Shown in pieces: positions 16,990 through 26,925 of a stretch of 64,000 nt of DNA. Both the position numbers and the translations under genes were made by a program. The notes beneath the pieces are model-generated. The model searched no databases. It was given only the letters and a program-made list of their open reading frames with translations, and had not been told where the DNA came from. Origin of the DNA: Gracilibacillus kekensis (GTDB taxonomy: Bacteria; Bacillota; Bacilli; Bacillales; Amphibacillaceae); the NCBI RefSeq assembly GCF_900143085.1, contig NZ_FRCZ01000007.1, positions 62,001 through 126,000 of the forward strand. Direction: 5' to 3'. Each line of letters begins with the position of its first letter. Position 1 is the first letter of the stretch.

Positions 16990-18447
16990 ATGACTTACGA
17001 AGACGATAGCTTAATGCTTCATACCGATCTCTATCAAGTGAATATGGCAGAAACATACTGGCGAGATGGCAAAGCACAAAAAAAGGCAGTATTTGAACTA
17101 TATTTTCGCAAATTACCATTTGACAATGGTTACGCTGTTTTCGCAGGATTGGATCGTGTATTGAACTTTATCGAGAATTTTGGATTTTCCGAAAGTGACC
17201 TTAGCTATTTAAAGGAAATCGGCGGCTATGAGGATGACTTTTTAGACTATTTAAGACAATTACGTTTTACGGGTACCATTCGCTCAATGAAAGAAGGAGA
17301 GGTTGTTTTCGCAAATGAACCTTTAATGAGAATAGAGGCGCCTTTGGCAGAAGCGCAATTAATTGAAACGCCTTTACTTAACATTGTGAATTACCAAACA
17401 TTAATCGCCACCAAAGCGGCAAGAATTAAATATGTGGTAGGAGATAATACAGTAATGGAGTTCGGGACAAGAAGAGCACATGAAATGGATGCTGCCATTT
17501 GGGGGACAAGAGCTGCCTATATCGGAGGATTTTCTGCCACCAGTAATGTGAGAGCAGGGAAACTTTTTGGCATACCAATTGCAGGTACACATGCTCATTC
17601 GATGGTACAAGCATACCGTGATGATTATGTTGCTTTTCAAAAATATGCAAGCACCCATAGAGATTGTGTCTTTTTAGTAGATACCTATGATACATTGCGG
17701 TCGGGCTTGCCAAATGCAATTCGTGTCGCAAAAGAATTTGGTGACAAAATCAATTTCCTTGGGATTCGCTTAGATAGTGGAGATATGGCATATTTATCAA
17801 AAAAAGCACGAAAAATGTTAGATGATGCAGGTTTTCCAGATGCTAAGATTATTGCCTCCAATGATTTGGATGAATACACCATTTTAAACTTACAAGCGCA
17901 AGGGGCACAAATCGATATTTATGGAATTGGTACAAAACTAATTACCGCTTTTGATCAGGCGGCGCTTGGTGGGGTTTATAAGTTAGTAGCGATCGAAGAC
18001 AACGATGAAATGATTGATACCATAAAAATTTCGGCTAACCCTGAGAAGGTAACAACTCCAGGTAGTAAAAAGGTATATCGCATTATTAATAATGAAAACG
18101 GACATTCAGAAGGGGACTATATTGCATTAGAAAATGAAAATCCTCAAGAAGAAGAACGTTTGAAAATGTTCCATCCAGTGCATACATATATAAGTAAGTT
18201 TGTAACTAATTTTACCGCAAAGAATTTACATGAAGATGTGGTTGTGAGTGGTAAGATCAATTATCAAAGTCCATCCCTGGAGGAAATTCAAAACTATACG
18301 ACTAGTAATATGAACTTGTTATGGGAAGAATACAAACGAACCATGAAGCCGGAAGAGTACCCAGTTGATTTAAGTGAAGCATGCTGGGAAAACAAAATGA
18401 ATCTCATTCGCAATATCAAGAAAAAAGTAAAACAAATGGTAGAGTAA
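16990..18447 (+). CDS. pncB: Nicotinate phosphoribosyltransferase
   Basis: 485 residues, full length for the Gram-positive type. It makes nicotinate mononucleotide from nicotinate, PRPP and ATP. Recognisable segments: [15 protein letters not shown] at the N terminus, [12 protein letters not shown] (phosphohistidine/active-site region), and [15 protein letters not shown] in the barrel. GGAGGG precedes the start. It lies between pncA and nadE, so three successive salvage steps are co-transcribed. Confidence 0.95.
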   Translation: MTYEDDSLMLHTDLYQVNMAETYWRDGKAQKKAVFELYFRKLPFDNGYAVFAGLDRVLNFIENFGFSESDLSYLKEIGGYEDDFLDYLRQLRFTGTIRSMKEGEVVFANEPLMRIEAPLAEAQLIETPLLNIVNYQTLIATKAARIKYVVGDNTVMEFGTRRAHEMDAAIWGTRAAYIGGFSATSNVRAGKLFGIPIAGTHAHSMVQAYRDDYVAFQKYASTHRDCVFLVDTYDTLRSGLPNAIRVAKEFGDKINFLGIRLDSGDMAYLSKKARKMLDDAGFPDAKIIASNDLDEYTILNLQAQGAQIDIYGIGTKLITAFDQAALGGVYKLVAIEDNDEMIDTIKISANPEKVTTPGSKKVYRIINNENGHSEGDYIALENENPQEEERLKMFHPVHTYISKFVTNFTAKNLHEDVVVSGKINYQSPSLEEIQNYTTSNMNLLWEEYKRTMKPEEYPVDLSEACWENKMNLIRNIKKKVKQMVE

Positions 18448-18464
18448 AGAAAGGAGTCTTTAAT

Positions 18465-19292
18465 GTGCGTGCATTACAAAAAGAAATTATTAAAGCCTTA
18501 AAAGTCCAGCCAACCATTGATCCTAATCAGGAATTCCGTCGTAGTGTTGAATTTGTCAAAGCTTATTTAAGTAAACACTCTTTTTTAAAAAGTGCTGTAT
18601 TAGGTATCTCAGGAGGGCAAGACTCCACTTTGGCAGGTTACATTTGTCAAACGGCAGTCAATGAGTTGAATGCAGATCAACAAGAAGAAAAGTATCAATT
18701 TATTGCGGTCCGTCTGCCATATGGGGAGCAAGCCGATGAAGATGATTGTATTGATGCCATAAATTTCATCAAACCGAGCAGGGTAGTACGCGTCAATATT
18801 AAAGCAGCGGTTGATGCCAGTGAAATAGCAGTTGAAAAGGAAATCGGCAATATTAGCGAATTTGTCAAAGGAAATACCAAAGCACGTGAAAGAATGAAAG
18901 TACAATACGATATAGCAGCAGCGTGTGATGGCGTTGTAATAGGTACAGATCATGCAGCAGAGGCAGTTACCGGATTTTTTACGAAATATGGAGATGGCGC
19001 AGCTGACATTTTACCATTATATCGCTTAAACAAAAGACAAGGCAGGTCCATGTTAAAAATGCTAGGATGTCCGGAACATTTATATACAAAGGTACCAACA
19101 GCAGATTTGGAAACAGATAAACCACAGGTTCCTGATGAAGTCGCACTAGGAGTTAGTTACGAGGCGATAGATGATTATTTAGAAGGTAAGGGTGTAAACG
19201 AAGAGCAAGCTGAAACGATTGAAAATTGGTATACGAAAACACGACATAAGCGAGAAGAACCAGTAACAGTTTTTGATAAATGGTGGAAATAA
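18465..19292 (+). CDS. nadE: Ammonia-dependent NAD synthetase
   Basis: 275 residues from the GTG at 18465, chosen because AAGGAG is eight bases upstream and the length then matches Bacillus NadE (272). It amidates nicotinate adenine dinucleotide to NAD. The pyrophosphatase loop SGGQDST (49-55), [19 protein letters not shown] and the DKPQVPDE segment are present. Longer in-frame reading begins inside pncB and is unlikely. Last gene of the operon. NadD is not in the window. Confidence 0.95.
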   Translation: MRALQKEIIKALKVQPTIDPNQEFRRSVEFVKAYLSKHSFLKSAVLGISGGQDSTLAGYICQTAVNELNADQQEEKYQFIAVRLPYGEQADEDDCIDAINFIKPSRVVRVNIKAAVDASEIAVEKEIGNISEFVKGNTKARERMKVQYDIAAACDGVVIGTDHAAEAVTGFFTKYGDGAADILPLYRLNKRQGRSMLKMLGCPEHLYTKVPTADLETDKPQVPDEVALGVSYEAIDDYLEGKGVNEEQAETIENWYTKTRHKREEPVTVFDKWWK

Positions 19293-19303
19293 TATAGTGA
19301 GAG

Positions 19304-19337
19304 AATGATCAGTAGGGGTTTTGACCTGCTGATCATT
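19304..19337 (+). terminator. Hairpin after nadE (AATCAGTGG-family)
   Basis: AATGATCAGTAGGGG / CCTGCTGATCATT, a 13-bp stem without a clear T run. The stem sequence relates it to the dispersed AATCAGTGG hairpins, so it is probably both repeat and transcript end. Confidence 0.6.
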
Positions 19338-19529
19338 AGTGTATAGGGTATTAGCCTCTGTTTACACCCAATTAGCTTGTTTTTCTTTCGTGAAGCGGGT
19401 GTGTTAGTCTCGTAACCTTATAAGGTGGTCGCTTTCTTAAGGGACACCTTTTAATTGCTATTTTATATGGGATTTGTTATATTTATCTCGAATTCAAACT
19501 AGATGACATCTGTGTTAGGAGATGAGTGT

Positions 19530-20513
19530 ATGAACGGATTAAAAGGAATGCACCATGTAACAGCTATTACTAGTAGCGCAGAAGAAAATTATAAATTTTT
19601 CACATATGTACTTGGCATGCGTTTGATTAAAAAAACGGTAAATCAAGATGATATTCAAACCTATCATTTGTTCTTTGCGGATGATAAAGGTAGCCCGGGT
19701 ACGGATATGACTTTTTTTGATTTTCCAGGGATTCCAAAAGGATCACACGGAACAAATGAAATCTACCGAACGGCTTTTAGAGTACCTTCAGATGCTGCGC
19801 TGGACTATTGGGTTAAGCGATTTAATCGCTTAAATGTGCATCATAATGGAATAAAAGAACAATTCGGCAAAAAAGTGCTTTCGTTTGTTGATTTTGATGA
19901 TCAACAATATCAGTTAATATCAGATCAAAACAATGAAGGAGTGGCTTCGGGTACACCGTGGCAAAATGGACCGATCCCATTAGAATTTGCTATCACAGGT
20001 TTGGGTCCTATTACAGTGCGTATTCAGGATTTTAAGTACTTTAAACAGGTTATGGAAAAAATATTGATGTTTAAAGAGATAGATCAGGAAGACTCTTTTC
20101 ATTTGTTCGAAGTAGGAGAAGGCGGAAATGGTGCTCAAGTGATAGTAGAAGAAAATGTGGTACTACCAATGGCTAAGCAAGGTTATGGTACAGTCCATCA
20201 TGCCGCTTTTCGTATTGACGACTTGGAAACATTGCATCAATGGGATCAGCATTATCGCAGTTTTGGTCTTCAGACATCTGGATATGTCGATCGCTTTTTC
20301 TTTAAATCGTTGTATACAAGAGTAGCTCCACAAATCTTGTTTGAACTGGCAACAGATGGACCAGGATTCATGGGGGATGAGCCTTATGAAACGTTAGGCG
20401 AAAAACTTTCCTTACCGCCATTTTTAGAAGATAAAAGAAAAGAAATTGAGGGTATGGTACGCCATATTGATACAGAAAGAAGCACAAAGCATTTTGAAAA
20501 AGAATATGAATAA
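19530..20513 (+). CDS. Ring-cleaving dioxygenase, MhqO/glyoxalase family
   Basis: About 327 residues with two vicinal-oxygen-chelate halves. Metal ligands: His in GMHHVTAITS (start), His in GTVHHAAFR, and Glu in QILFELATDGPGF. The MhqA/MhqO group in Bacillus acts in resistance to quinones and catechols. Start at 19530 with TAGGAGATGAG in front rather than the upstream TTG-like codon at 19503. MhqR or partner genes are not nearby. Followed by a strong terminator. Confidence 0.85.
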   Translation: MNGLKGMHHVTAITSSAEENYKFFTYVLGMRLIKKTVNQDDIQTYHLFFADDKGSPGTDMTFFDFPGIPKGSHGTNEIYRTAFRVPSDAALDYWVKRFNRLNVHHNGIKEQFGKKVLSFVDFDDQQYQLISDQNNEGVASGTPWQNGPIPLEFAITGLGPITVRIQDFKYFKQVMEKILMFKEIDQEDSFHLFEVGEGGNGAQVIVEENVVLPMAKQGYGTVHHAAFRIDDLETLHQWDQHYRSFGLQTSGYVDRFFFKSLYTRVAPQILFELATDGPGFMGDEPYETLGEKLSLPPFLEDKRKEIEGMVRHIDTERSTKHFEKEYE

Positions 20514-20538
20514 TTGCCTAATCGGTTAGCAAAAAAGT

Positions 20539-20590
20539 GATCCGGACGTTGCAAATTCAAAGGGATTTGTGGTCGTTCGGATTTTTTAAT
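20539..20590 (+). terminator. Terminator of the dioxygenase gene
   Basis: Stem ATCCGGACG ... CGTTCGGAT followed by TTTTTTAAT, with additional pairing inside (GCAAAT / ATTTGT). Confidence 0.8.
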
Positions 20591-20701
20591 ACAAAGAAAA
20601 CTCTCAACAGCGAGTAATCCTCATTAATCCTTCCAAAGCATGTTGTATATTTTAAAGGAATGATATAATATATACAATAATTGCGGAGGAGGTACATACG
20701 G

Positions 20702-21463
20702 ATGACACAGATACATTATGTTGAACACAATAGGGCACACAACGGTAATTTTGTTATTGATGTTCCAGAGGGATATCATTGGCTTCTTGTCATCACGAAG
20801 ACCCCCGCGCAATTCTGGGTGAATGGTGACATTAAGGAGTATCCGCCATACACCACCATTCTCTATCGTCCTAAACAGAAAGTGTATTACAGAGCCTGCA
20901 CGGATCAATTCATTAATGACTGGATTCGTTTTGAATCTGATGCCCCTTATATAACGGATTCACCGCTGCCATTCGGCCATCCCTTTTCCCTGAATGATCC
21001 AAATTACTGTCACAAACTATTTGAACTATTATCTATAGAACACAACTTCAATCGAGATTACAAAAAATCTTCCATAGACTATTTGTTGAAGACATTATTT
21101 AATAAACTAATGGAATCGTACTTTCATGGAGACATCTCTCCCCAATACTACAATCTGTTAAAAATTCGTACCATGATTCAAAATAATCCGGGGGAAGATT
21201 GGACGGTCTCAAAGATGGCAGATTACCTCCGAATTAGTCCAGGATATCTGCAGTCGATATACAAAAAAACTTTTGGGATCTCCTGTATAGATGACGTAAT
21301 CGACAATCGAATTCGGTTAGCTAAAGAATACTTAGTTCATAGCAACGAAAGCATCGAAGAAATCGCTTCACAATGCGGGTATCAAAATGTGGAACACTTT
21401 TACAGGCAATTCAAGCATATGACAGGAAAAACTCCAAGAGGATACCAAAAACATAGTTCTTGA
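20702..21463 (+). CDS. AraC-family transcriptional regulator
   Basis: About 253 residues: an N-terminal cupin-like sensor (roughly 1-135) and a C-terminal double helix-turn-helix (about 155-250) with LRISPGYLQSIYKKTFG and the typical end IASQCGYQNVEHFYRQFKHM (compressed). GGAGGAGGT sits eight bases before the ATG at 20702. The next genes downstream are convergent: the DUF3237 gene and two CE1 esterases. It is a plausible activator of those esterases, or of sugar genes elsewhere; this is inference from proximity only. Confidence 0.85.
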   Translation: MTQIHYVEHNRAHNGNFVIDVPEGYHWLLVITKTPAQFWVNGDIKEYPPYTTILYRPKQKVYYRACTDQFINDWIRFESDAPYITDSPLPFGHPFSLNDPNYCHKLFELLSIEHNFNRDYKKSSIDYLLKTLFNKLMESYFHGDISPQYYNLLKIRTMIQNNPGEDWTVSKMADYLRISPGYLQSIYKKTFGISCIDDVIDNRIRLAKEYLVHSNESIEEIASQCGYQNVEHFYRQFKHMTGKTPRGYQKHSS

Positions 21464-21551
21464 ACTTATTTTTCTAAGAGAGAGGATCCATTCAACCATG
21501 TATATTTTATTTCGAGTTGGATTTAGTTAATCGATGCGTAGATCAGGTGAT

Positions 21552-21971
21552 CTATTCTAAACAGTAAAAATGAAGTTTCACTGCTAGCCCTTCATTTACC
21601 TGTAGCGGCTCTAACTTTCCAATCAGAGTCTTTTCATTTAACCATGAGTACCGACTACTTATAGGGGTCAAAAAGCTGGGGTGTGTCCAGATTGTATCTT
21701 CGCCATTACTACCATGGACTCCTTCGTTAATAATGGAAATTAATGTTCCGTCATCCGTCTCCAAGGTATACCTTGCCCAGACTTCAGTACTGCCATCTTC
21801 ACGAACTGTGTTCCAATCTGCTCCGCCAGGTACGACACTTCCTTTAATCGCCGATCCTTCAAAGGTCCCTCCTACAATTGGTATGACGCGAAGAAATCCT
21901 TTAGGTGTATCTCCAATTTCCATTGGCTCTGAACATTCCACATAAACTTCCATTATCTTTTCTAATTCCAT
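21552..21971 (-). CDS. DUF3237 family protein
   Basis: 139 residues matching the UPF0311/DUF3237 beta-barrel family: GFLRVIPIVGGTFEG, GSVVPGGADW, GVHG and the C-terminal VKLHFY. The biochemical role is unknown. It lies downstream of the CBM9-esterase gene in the same direction, separated by about 150 bases containing a weak CGCATA/TATGCG inverted repeat, so co-transcription is possible but not certain. AGGAGG precedes the start. Confidence 0.8.
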   Translation of the reverse strand: MELEKIMEVYVECSEPMEIGDTPKGFLRVIPIVGGTFEGSAIKGSVVPGGADWNTVREDGSTEVWARYTLETDDGTLISIINEGVHGSNGEDTIWTHPSFLTPISSRYSWLNEKTLIGKLEPLQVNEGLAVKLHFYCLE

Positions 21972-22125
21972 CGGCTGACCTCCTTTATCTAGATTTGTTT
22001 TTAATTACTGTGTCGATTCGATTATAATAGTAAGAAGAGGACGCATAGGCGTATTCCAACAAAATGCTGTATATGTTGAAACCACCATATGCGTAATTGT
22101 AACTAAAATATGGAAAGAACGGGCC

Positions 22126-23964
22126 TTATTCTTCGTTTTCAAAAAGATCTGGCAGTATATCGTAAATGTACTGATTTTGCCAATACCATGAATGTGTCCC
22201 ACCATCAGCATCAATAAAGTAAAAATTGCCCTTACTTGTATCAGATGAGTAGTTAAAGACATCTGTTAATTCTTTCATCGCATCGATCTGAGGTTTCAAG
22301 TTCGGGTACGCAATGTCTTTATTGCCTGTGGCACTGAAAATATAGTAATCCTGAGGTGTATAACCGGATTCTCTTACAACATCCGCAAGGTATTCAGCTG
22401 TTTCCACCGGCTTGCTTCCACCAGCATTGGAACCTAGTGCCCAGCTGTCACCACTTAGAGGCATATAATACTTGAAATAATCCAGGGCTTCTGTAAATGT
22501 AAACCAAGTTGTTACTGCTCCCATAGAGAAACCGCCAAATGCCCGATGTGCTCTGGTTGCTTGTAAATCATCCAAACTTGCCGATTCGGCATAGGTATGA
22601 TATTCGGTCTCCACTAATGGAACGATGTCATTAATCAACTCTTCGTGGAAATGTTCGGGTTCATTTTTTCCTCCGTAAAAAGTAGGCGTCACCACAATAA
22701 GAGGTTCAATGTCGCCATTTGCAATCATGTTGTCCAATATTTTCATCAACTCTTTACTTTCACCTGGTCCACCAAAAATGAGGTCCTCATTCTCACCGCC
22801 CCCATGCATTAGGTAAAGAACATTATATTTTTTGCTCGAATCATTTGCATCATAACTGTGCGGGAGGTATACATTTAGCTTCTTATCATCTGTCCCATTA
22901 TCTAAATTAGGCGTTGCATATTGTAATGTTTGAATGGTCCCCGGCTGATCACTTTCCATTCGATATTCATCTGGAACCGGTTCGAAATATTTTTCATTTG
23001 CTGCCTCTTCTGTCATTTCCAGTTGGCTAATAGCATCTTTTAATGCATCGTATTGTTCATCAATTTGACTTTGAGTGACTTTGTTATTGATTAGTGTACT
23101 TTCAGTAATATTACCAATGGCATCGGTAACTATATTTGAATTTTTGTAAAGCGTAAAATCCATTTCAAGCGTACTCTTGACCAAATTAATGAGGTCATAT
23201 GGATTCAACCCGCTAACCTGTTTCTTTTTTTTGCCAGCCAGTACAATCTCACCAAATTGACTTGTATCATTCCAGGCATTTCCTGTTGAATCGAAAACAT
23301 TAATGCTTCCTGCTCTCTCTGATTCGATTGCATCATTTACCTGCAATTCAACACCTAGCACTTTTCCGTTCTCTGGAATATCTTTGAGTGCAATTCTTGT
23401 TTCGATTACATAACCATTATCCGTTACTTTGGCTGAACTGAAATAATCCTCGACATTGCCGATATCCACGGTAAGCATATTTTCATAGTTTACTCGGATA
23501 TGCAAGTCATCTACCCCATATTCTTGAGACTTATCATTATTTTCGTCTAAAAAAACTTCTATTGAATCTTGCATGTATGGCGTATCGGATTGTACGGATA
23601 AATTTTCGTCTTGGACTTCTGCAAGGATATACAACGCATGCTCGTCCCATAACGCCTTAAATGTTGCCGATGCACTATCAGTAGATACATGATTCGGTGT
23701 AACCTCAGGTGCCTTTTTCCATACTTCATCTACTTCTCCGTCAATGAGAGGAGACCCGAAATAGGCCACCATTCTTCCCTGTTCATCAAATCCGTCCTTA
23801 TCTACTGGTACTTTAGCAGGTACCGTATTTGGTTTACCTGACGGACTCCCTTTGCCTGCTGCAGAGACATCAGCAAAATTGCTGATCGAATATGTGAACA
23901 CAAGAGTTATCACCACTAACAGTAACATTCCTGGAAAAAGAAACAACCGTTTTACTTTGTTCAT
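22126..23964 (-). CDS. Secreted CBM9-like domain plus CE1 esterase
   Basis: 612 residues. Signal peptide or anchor at 1-36. Residues ~50-245 resemble a family 9 carbohydrate-binding module (PLIDGEVDEVWKKAP, YILAEVQDENL, DSIEVFLDENND, YVIETRIALKDIP). A helical linker spans ~255-320. Residues ~330-610 form a CE1/esterase-D type alpha/beta hydrolase: YLMHGGGENED, nucleophile in GGFSMGAVT, and a late histidine in DGGTHSWYW. Family members are feruloyl or acetylxylan esterases acting on xylan side chains. A perfect cre site lies just upstream, so glucose repression via CcpA is likely. GAGGAGG precedes the ATG. Confidence 0.85.
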   Translation of the reverse strand: MNKVKRLFLFPGMLLLVVITLVFTYSISNFADVSAAGKGSPSGKPNTVPAKVPVDKDGFDEQGRMVAYFGSPLIDGEVDEVWKKAPEVTPNHVSTDSASATFKALWDEHALYILAEVQDENLSVQSDTPYMQDSIEVFLDENNDKSQEYGVDDLHIRVNYENMLTVDIGNVEDYFSSAKVTDNGYVIETRIALKDIPENGKVLGVELQVNDAIESERAGSINVFDSTGNAWNDTSQFGEIVLAGKKKKQVSGLNPYDLINLVKSTLEMDFTLYKNSNIVTDAIGNITESTLINNKVTQSQIDEQYDALKDAISQLEMTEEAANEKYFEPVPDEYRMESDQPGTIQTLQYATPNLDNGTDDKKLNVYLPHSYDANDSSKKYNVLYLMHGGGENEDLIFGGPGESKELMKILDNMIANGDIEPLIVVTPTFYGGKNEPEHFHEELINDIVPLVETEYHTYAESASLDDLQATRAHRAFGGFSMGAVTTWFTFTEALDYFKYYMPLSGDSWALGSNAGGSKPVETAEYLADVVRESGYTPQDYYIFSATGNKDIAYPNLKPQIDAMKELTDVFNYSSDTSKGNFYFIDADGGTHSWYWQNQYIYDILPDLFENEE

Positions 23965-23991
23965 AAAAATTCCTCCTCAGTAATTTAGGTT

Positions 23992-24006
23992 AGAAAGCGG
24001 TTTCAA
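23992..24006 (-). promoter_or_regulatory. cre site (CcpA operator)
   Basis: On the minus strand TTGAAACCGCTTTCT, a full match to WTGNAANCGNWNNCW, 28 bases before the start of the CBM9-esterase gene and downstream of the second esterase gene. Confidence 0.7.
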
Positions 24007-24034
24007 TAATACTTAATATACAACATGCTGTTTT

Positions 24035-24883
24035 CTATTTCTTAAAAAGTTGTTGAGAGAAATGATATAGTCCGCTACTCCAGACGGCAGGTTCATGTCC
24101 ACCTTGATCTACATACCATTTATGAGAGATATTATTTTCCGTTAAGCTATTATGGAAGTTTTCACTAATAGATAGTAAATTGTCCTCATCTCCGCATGAT
24201 AACCAAAGTAAATGTAGACGCTTAGATATTTTTTTTGGATCTACAAGTAATTCTTCTGGTGCTTTTGTATTTGGTGCTGCAGAGAATGCCCCAACCCAGG
24301 AAAAGGTATCTAAATGATTTAATCCAAAGTTTAATGATTGACCCCCGCCCATAGATAACCCTGCCAATGCACGGTGATGGCGATTTTTCCAAACTGGATA
24401 TTCTGATTCTATATGTGGGATAAGATCATCTAGTAAATCGCCTTCAAATCTTTCAAATGCTGCAATTTTCTCAGGATCAAAGATATCTCCAATCGGACGG
24501 TCATCTTCCATTGCCCGACCATTTGGAAAAACAACAATCATAGGTTCTAGTTTATTCTCCGCATATAAATTATCAAGAATGTTTTGAGGGTTCATTTGGT
24601 CATTCCATTCATTTTCGTCCCCACCTATTCCATGCAGAAGATATAAAACATTGTATTTTTTCTTTGGTGAGTATCCTGGAGGAGTATAAACCAATGCATT
24701 ACGATTAACTCCAACTGTAGTAGAATAATATGTTATCATATTCATTTCTCCATGAGGAATTCCACTTTGATATTCATCATATCCAGGAGGTGCGGGTTCT
24801 GTTTTCTCAGATGCTATAACGGAGCCTGGAGCCATTGCAAAAATGATACAAAAAGATAGTGTCAGCAAGTAAATCTTCCTCAA
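24035..24883 (-). CDS. Secreted CE1-type esterase
   Basis: About 282 residues. Signal peptide at 1-25 (hydrophobic LLTLSFCIIFAMAPG, cleavage near VIASE). Catalytic parts: YLLHGIGGDENEW (oxyanion region), nucleophile Ser in AGLSMGGGQ, Asp in SCGDEDNL, and His in GGHEP. This is a stand-alone catalytic domain of the same type as the neighbour, likely a feruloyl or acetylxylan esterase. TTG at 24883 is preferred because AGGAAGG is then well spaced; a GTG at 24892 would abut it. Located 70 bases upstream of the CBM9-esterase gene, so both may form one operon with an internal cre site. Confidence 0.8.
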   Translation of the reverse strand: MRKIYLLTLSFCIIFAMAPGSVIASEKTEPAPPGYDEYQSGIPHGEMNMITYYSTTVGVNRNALVYTPPGYSPKKKYNVLYLLHGIGGDENEWNDQMNPQNILDNLYAENKLEPMIVVFPNGRAMEDDRPIGDIFDPEKIAAFERFEGDLLDDLIPHIESEYPVWKNRHHRALAGLSMGGGQSLNFGLNHLDTFSWVGAFSAAPNTKAPEELLVDPKKISKRLHLLWLSCGDEDNLLSISENFHNSLTENNISHKWYVDQGGHEPAVWSSGLYHFSQQLFKK

Positions 24884-25196
24884 CTTTTTCACCTTCCTAC
24901 TTTTTATTGTAATAGCTCTATTTTCTCACGAACACGAAAATACTTTCATCCTCAGGTCATTTATCCCCACCTTTCAGCAGTCAGTGAATTACAAATCCTA
25001 TGCTAAACTCTATGAACAAATACAAAGTTACTATATTTTGTTTGATCATGACAATGATCTAAACGAATGTAAAATTGATCTATTCTAATATAAAATGATA
25101 GAACTACAGATATATTATTCATATTATATATTTTTCCCATCACAAGGTTACTATTAATAAAATATAATAAATACTTCTTGATCTCCTCTATACGAC

Positions 25197-25247
25197 TTTA
25201 CGAAACTTTTACTTCATTTTTAAACAAGCTTAATAAACCTCTATTAA
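25197..25247 (+). promoter_or_regulatory. Candidate Pho box and promoter of phnD
   Basis: Four hexamers at exact 11-base spacing: TTTACG (25197), TTTACT (25208), TTTAAA (25219) and TTAATA (25230), resembling the PhoP direct repeats TT(A/C/T)A(C/A)A, followed by TATTAA at 25242 as a -10. The rest of the gap 24884-25293 is AT-rich with no other feature I can name. Phosphate control is inferred. Confidence 0.5.
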
Positions 25248-25293
25248 ACTAAAAAGGTAGATTCAATTTGAGTTTAACAGGGGGAAATATAAA

Positions 25294-26400
25294 ATGAAGA
25301 AAATTTGGTTTTTGCTTATAACCATGCTGTTTGCTGTTGTTTTAGTGGCATGTGGTGAATCAGAAGAAGGATCGGCTGAAGAAGCAGACGAAAACAATAC
25401 AGAAGAAACGGAAGATAATACAGGTGGAGAGACGGAAAACCAAGAGGAAGAAACGAGTAACAAAGAAATTGAGACACTTTCTATAGGCTTTGTTCCTTCA
25501 CGTGAACCTGAGGAAATTATTACGGCAACGGAACCATTAAAAGATCTATTAAAAACAGAAATGGAGACACTTGGTTATGACATTGGCGAAGTGGATATTA
25601 CTGTAGGTACCAATTATGAAGCAGTGGGGGAAGCATTGTCTGCAGGCACAACAGATATTGGCTTAATTCCGGGTGGTACATATGTGCTTTATGATGATGG
25701 TGCAGAAGTTGTGTTAACGTCAACTCGTGCTGGCTTAAATAATGATTCTGATAGTGCGAAGGATTGGAATGACAATAAACCAACAGAAGCTAGTGATGAA
25801 CAAGTAACTTATTATCGTGCTTTAATGATTGCAGGACCATCTGATAAAGGACAAGAGTTAGCAGAAAAAGTGAACAGTGGAGAAGAGCTTACTTTTGACG
25901 ATGTTAACAGTGCAACATGGGCAGTAATGTCATCTTCATCTCCTGCCGGTTACATCTATCCAGCGTTATGGTTAAAAGATAATTATGATAAAACAATTAC
26001 AGATTTAGACAATGTTGTGCAATCTGACTCTTATGGAAGTGCCTTTGCTCGTTTGGCTGCCGGTGAAATTGATGTAATGGTGACCTATGCAGATGCCCGT
26101 CGTGATAATGAAGAAACATGGGAAAGTGAGTTCGGACGCGAGGCATCGATTTGGGATGAAACAAATGTGATCGGTGTAACGCCTGGTATCTATAACGATA
26201 CGATTAGTGTCAGCAAAAACTCCGATAAAATGGATGATGATTTAAAAGCAGCGATCCAACAAGCCTTCTTGAATATTTCTGAAACAGAGGAAGGAAAAGA
26301 AGTCATTTCAATTTACAATCATGAAGGCTATCAGAAAGCAGAAGATTCTGACTATGACAATGAACGCCAAGCACAAGAAATGGTGCAAAGTTTAAATTAA
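25294..26400 (+). CDS. phnD: Phosphonate/phosphite-type ABC substrate-binding lipoprotein
   Basis: 368 residues. Lipoprotein signal with lipobox VLVAC (Cys20). Residues ~21-60 are an extremely acidic Glu/Asn/Thr linker, as in salt-adapted Bacillaceae. From ~65 the PhnD fold: SIGFVPSREPEEI, DITVGTNYEAVGEALSAG (compressed), DIGLIPGGTYVLY, and SSSSPAGYIYPALWL. It would bind a phosphorus oxyanion such as a phosphonate, phosphite or phosphate ester. The transporter genes phnC-E-E follow after a 525-base gap filled by a repeat element. Candidate Pho box upstream. Confidence 0.85.
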   Translation: MKKIWFLLITMLFAVVLVACGESEEGSAEEADENNTEETEDNTGGETENQEEETSNKEIETLSIGFVPSREPEEIITATEPLKDLLKTEMETLGYDIGEVDITVGTNYEAVGEALSAGTTDIGLIPGGTYVLYDDGAEVVLTSTRAGLNNDSDSAKDWNDNKPTEASDEQVTYYRALMIAGPSDKGQELAEKVNSGEELTFDDVNSATWAVMSSSSPAGYIYPALWLKDNYDKTITDLDNVVQSDSYGSAFARLAAGEIDVMVTYADARRDNEETWESEFGREASIWDETNVIGVTPGIYNDTISVSKNSDKMDDDLKAAIQQAFLNISETEEGKEVISIYNHEGYQKAEDSDYDNERQAQEMVQSLN

Positions 26401-26410
26401 AAATAAAACA

Positions 26411-26866
26411 GATGAGGCTGGGACAAAAAATTAATAATTACAAAAGTCCAAACGATTAGGATAGACTCGTTTGGACTTTTATGCATAGTTGAAAAAGACT
26501 ATTCAATAAACTGATGTGGTCATTTTGAAATGAGTAGAGTGCTAACAGAGCGCTCCGGCCGATTGCTTCGCTTTCCACGGGGACGGCTACAGCTAATTTT
26601 TCAAAATAAAATTTATTTTATTTTGAAAAATGGATCTTCAGCTCGCCCTGTTCCTGCAGGAGTCTTCGCAATCGGCCTCCGCTATTTGAGTAATTCTACA
26701 ATGTTTGTACCAGCTAGCATTTGGAACTCCTAAGCCAAGTAAAATAGCGCAGGCGTCCACTTCGACTCCTGGGGGATTAGCATGAACTGAAGATCCACTT
26801 TGAAAAGTGCTGTATCGTTCGTATTTGCTGTGTAGACAATTGATTATGTCCTAATCTCATTTTTAG
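26411..26866. repeat. Long palindromic repeat element, copy D, inside the phn operon
   Basis: Outer ends TGAGGCTGGGACA (26413) and TGTCCTAATCTCA (about 26850-26862) are inverted repeats. Next inward is a hairpin AAAGTCCAAACGA / TCGTTTGGACTTT at 26443-26480, then arm sequences shared with the copies at 38.95 and 49.9 kb (GGCGTCCACTTCGACTCCT at 26752-26770). An AT-rich palindrome at 26596-26630 forms a perfect stem. It separates phnD from phnC. Confidence 0.75.
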
Positions 26867-26925
26867 CTAGCTACTAGAATGGGCCATGTTAAGTAAAAAA
26901 GGGATATTAAGAATGGAGCATAAAA

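Noticed and set aside
22005-22125. Possible small gene or terminator between the DUF3237 and CBM9-esterase genes
   Set aside because: Only a weak CGCATA/TATGCG inverted repeat and a frame without start signals; not enough to call.
26530-26733. 67-codon open frame on the plus strand
   Set aside because: It lies inside the palindromic repeat element, has no ribosome binding site and codes for an arginine/proline-rich sequence unlike any gene here.
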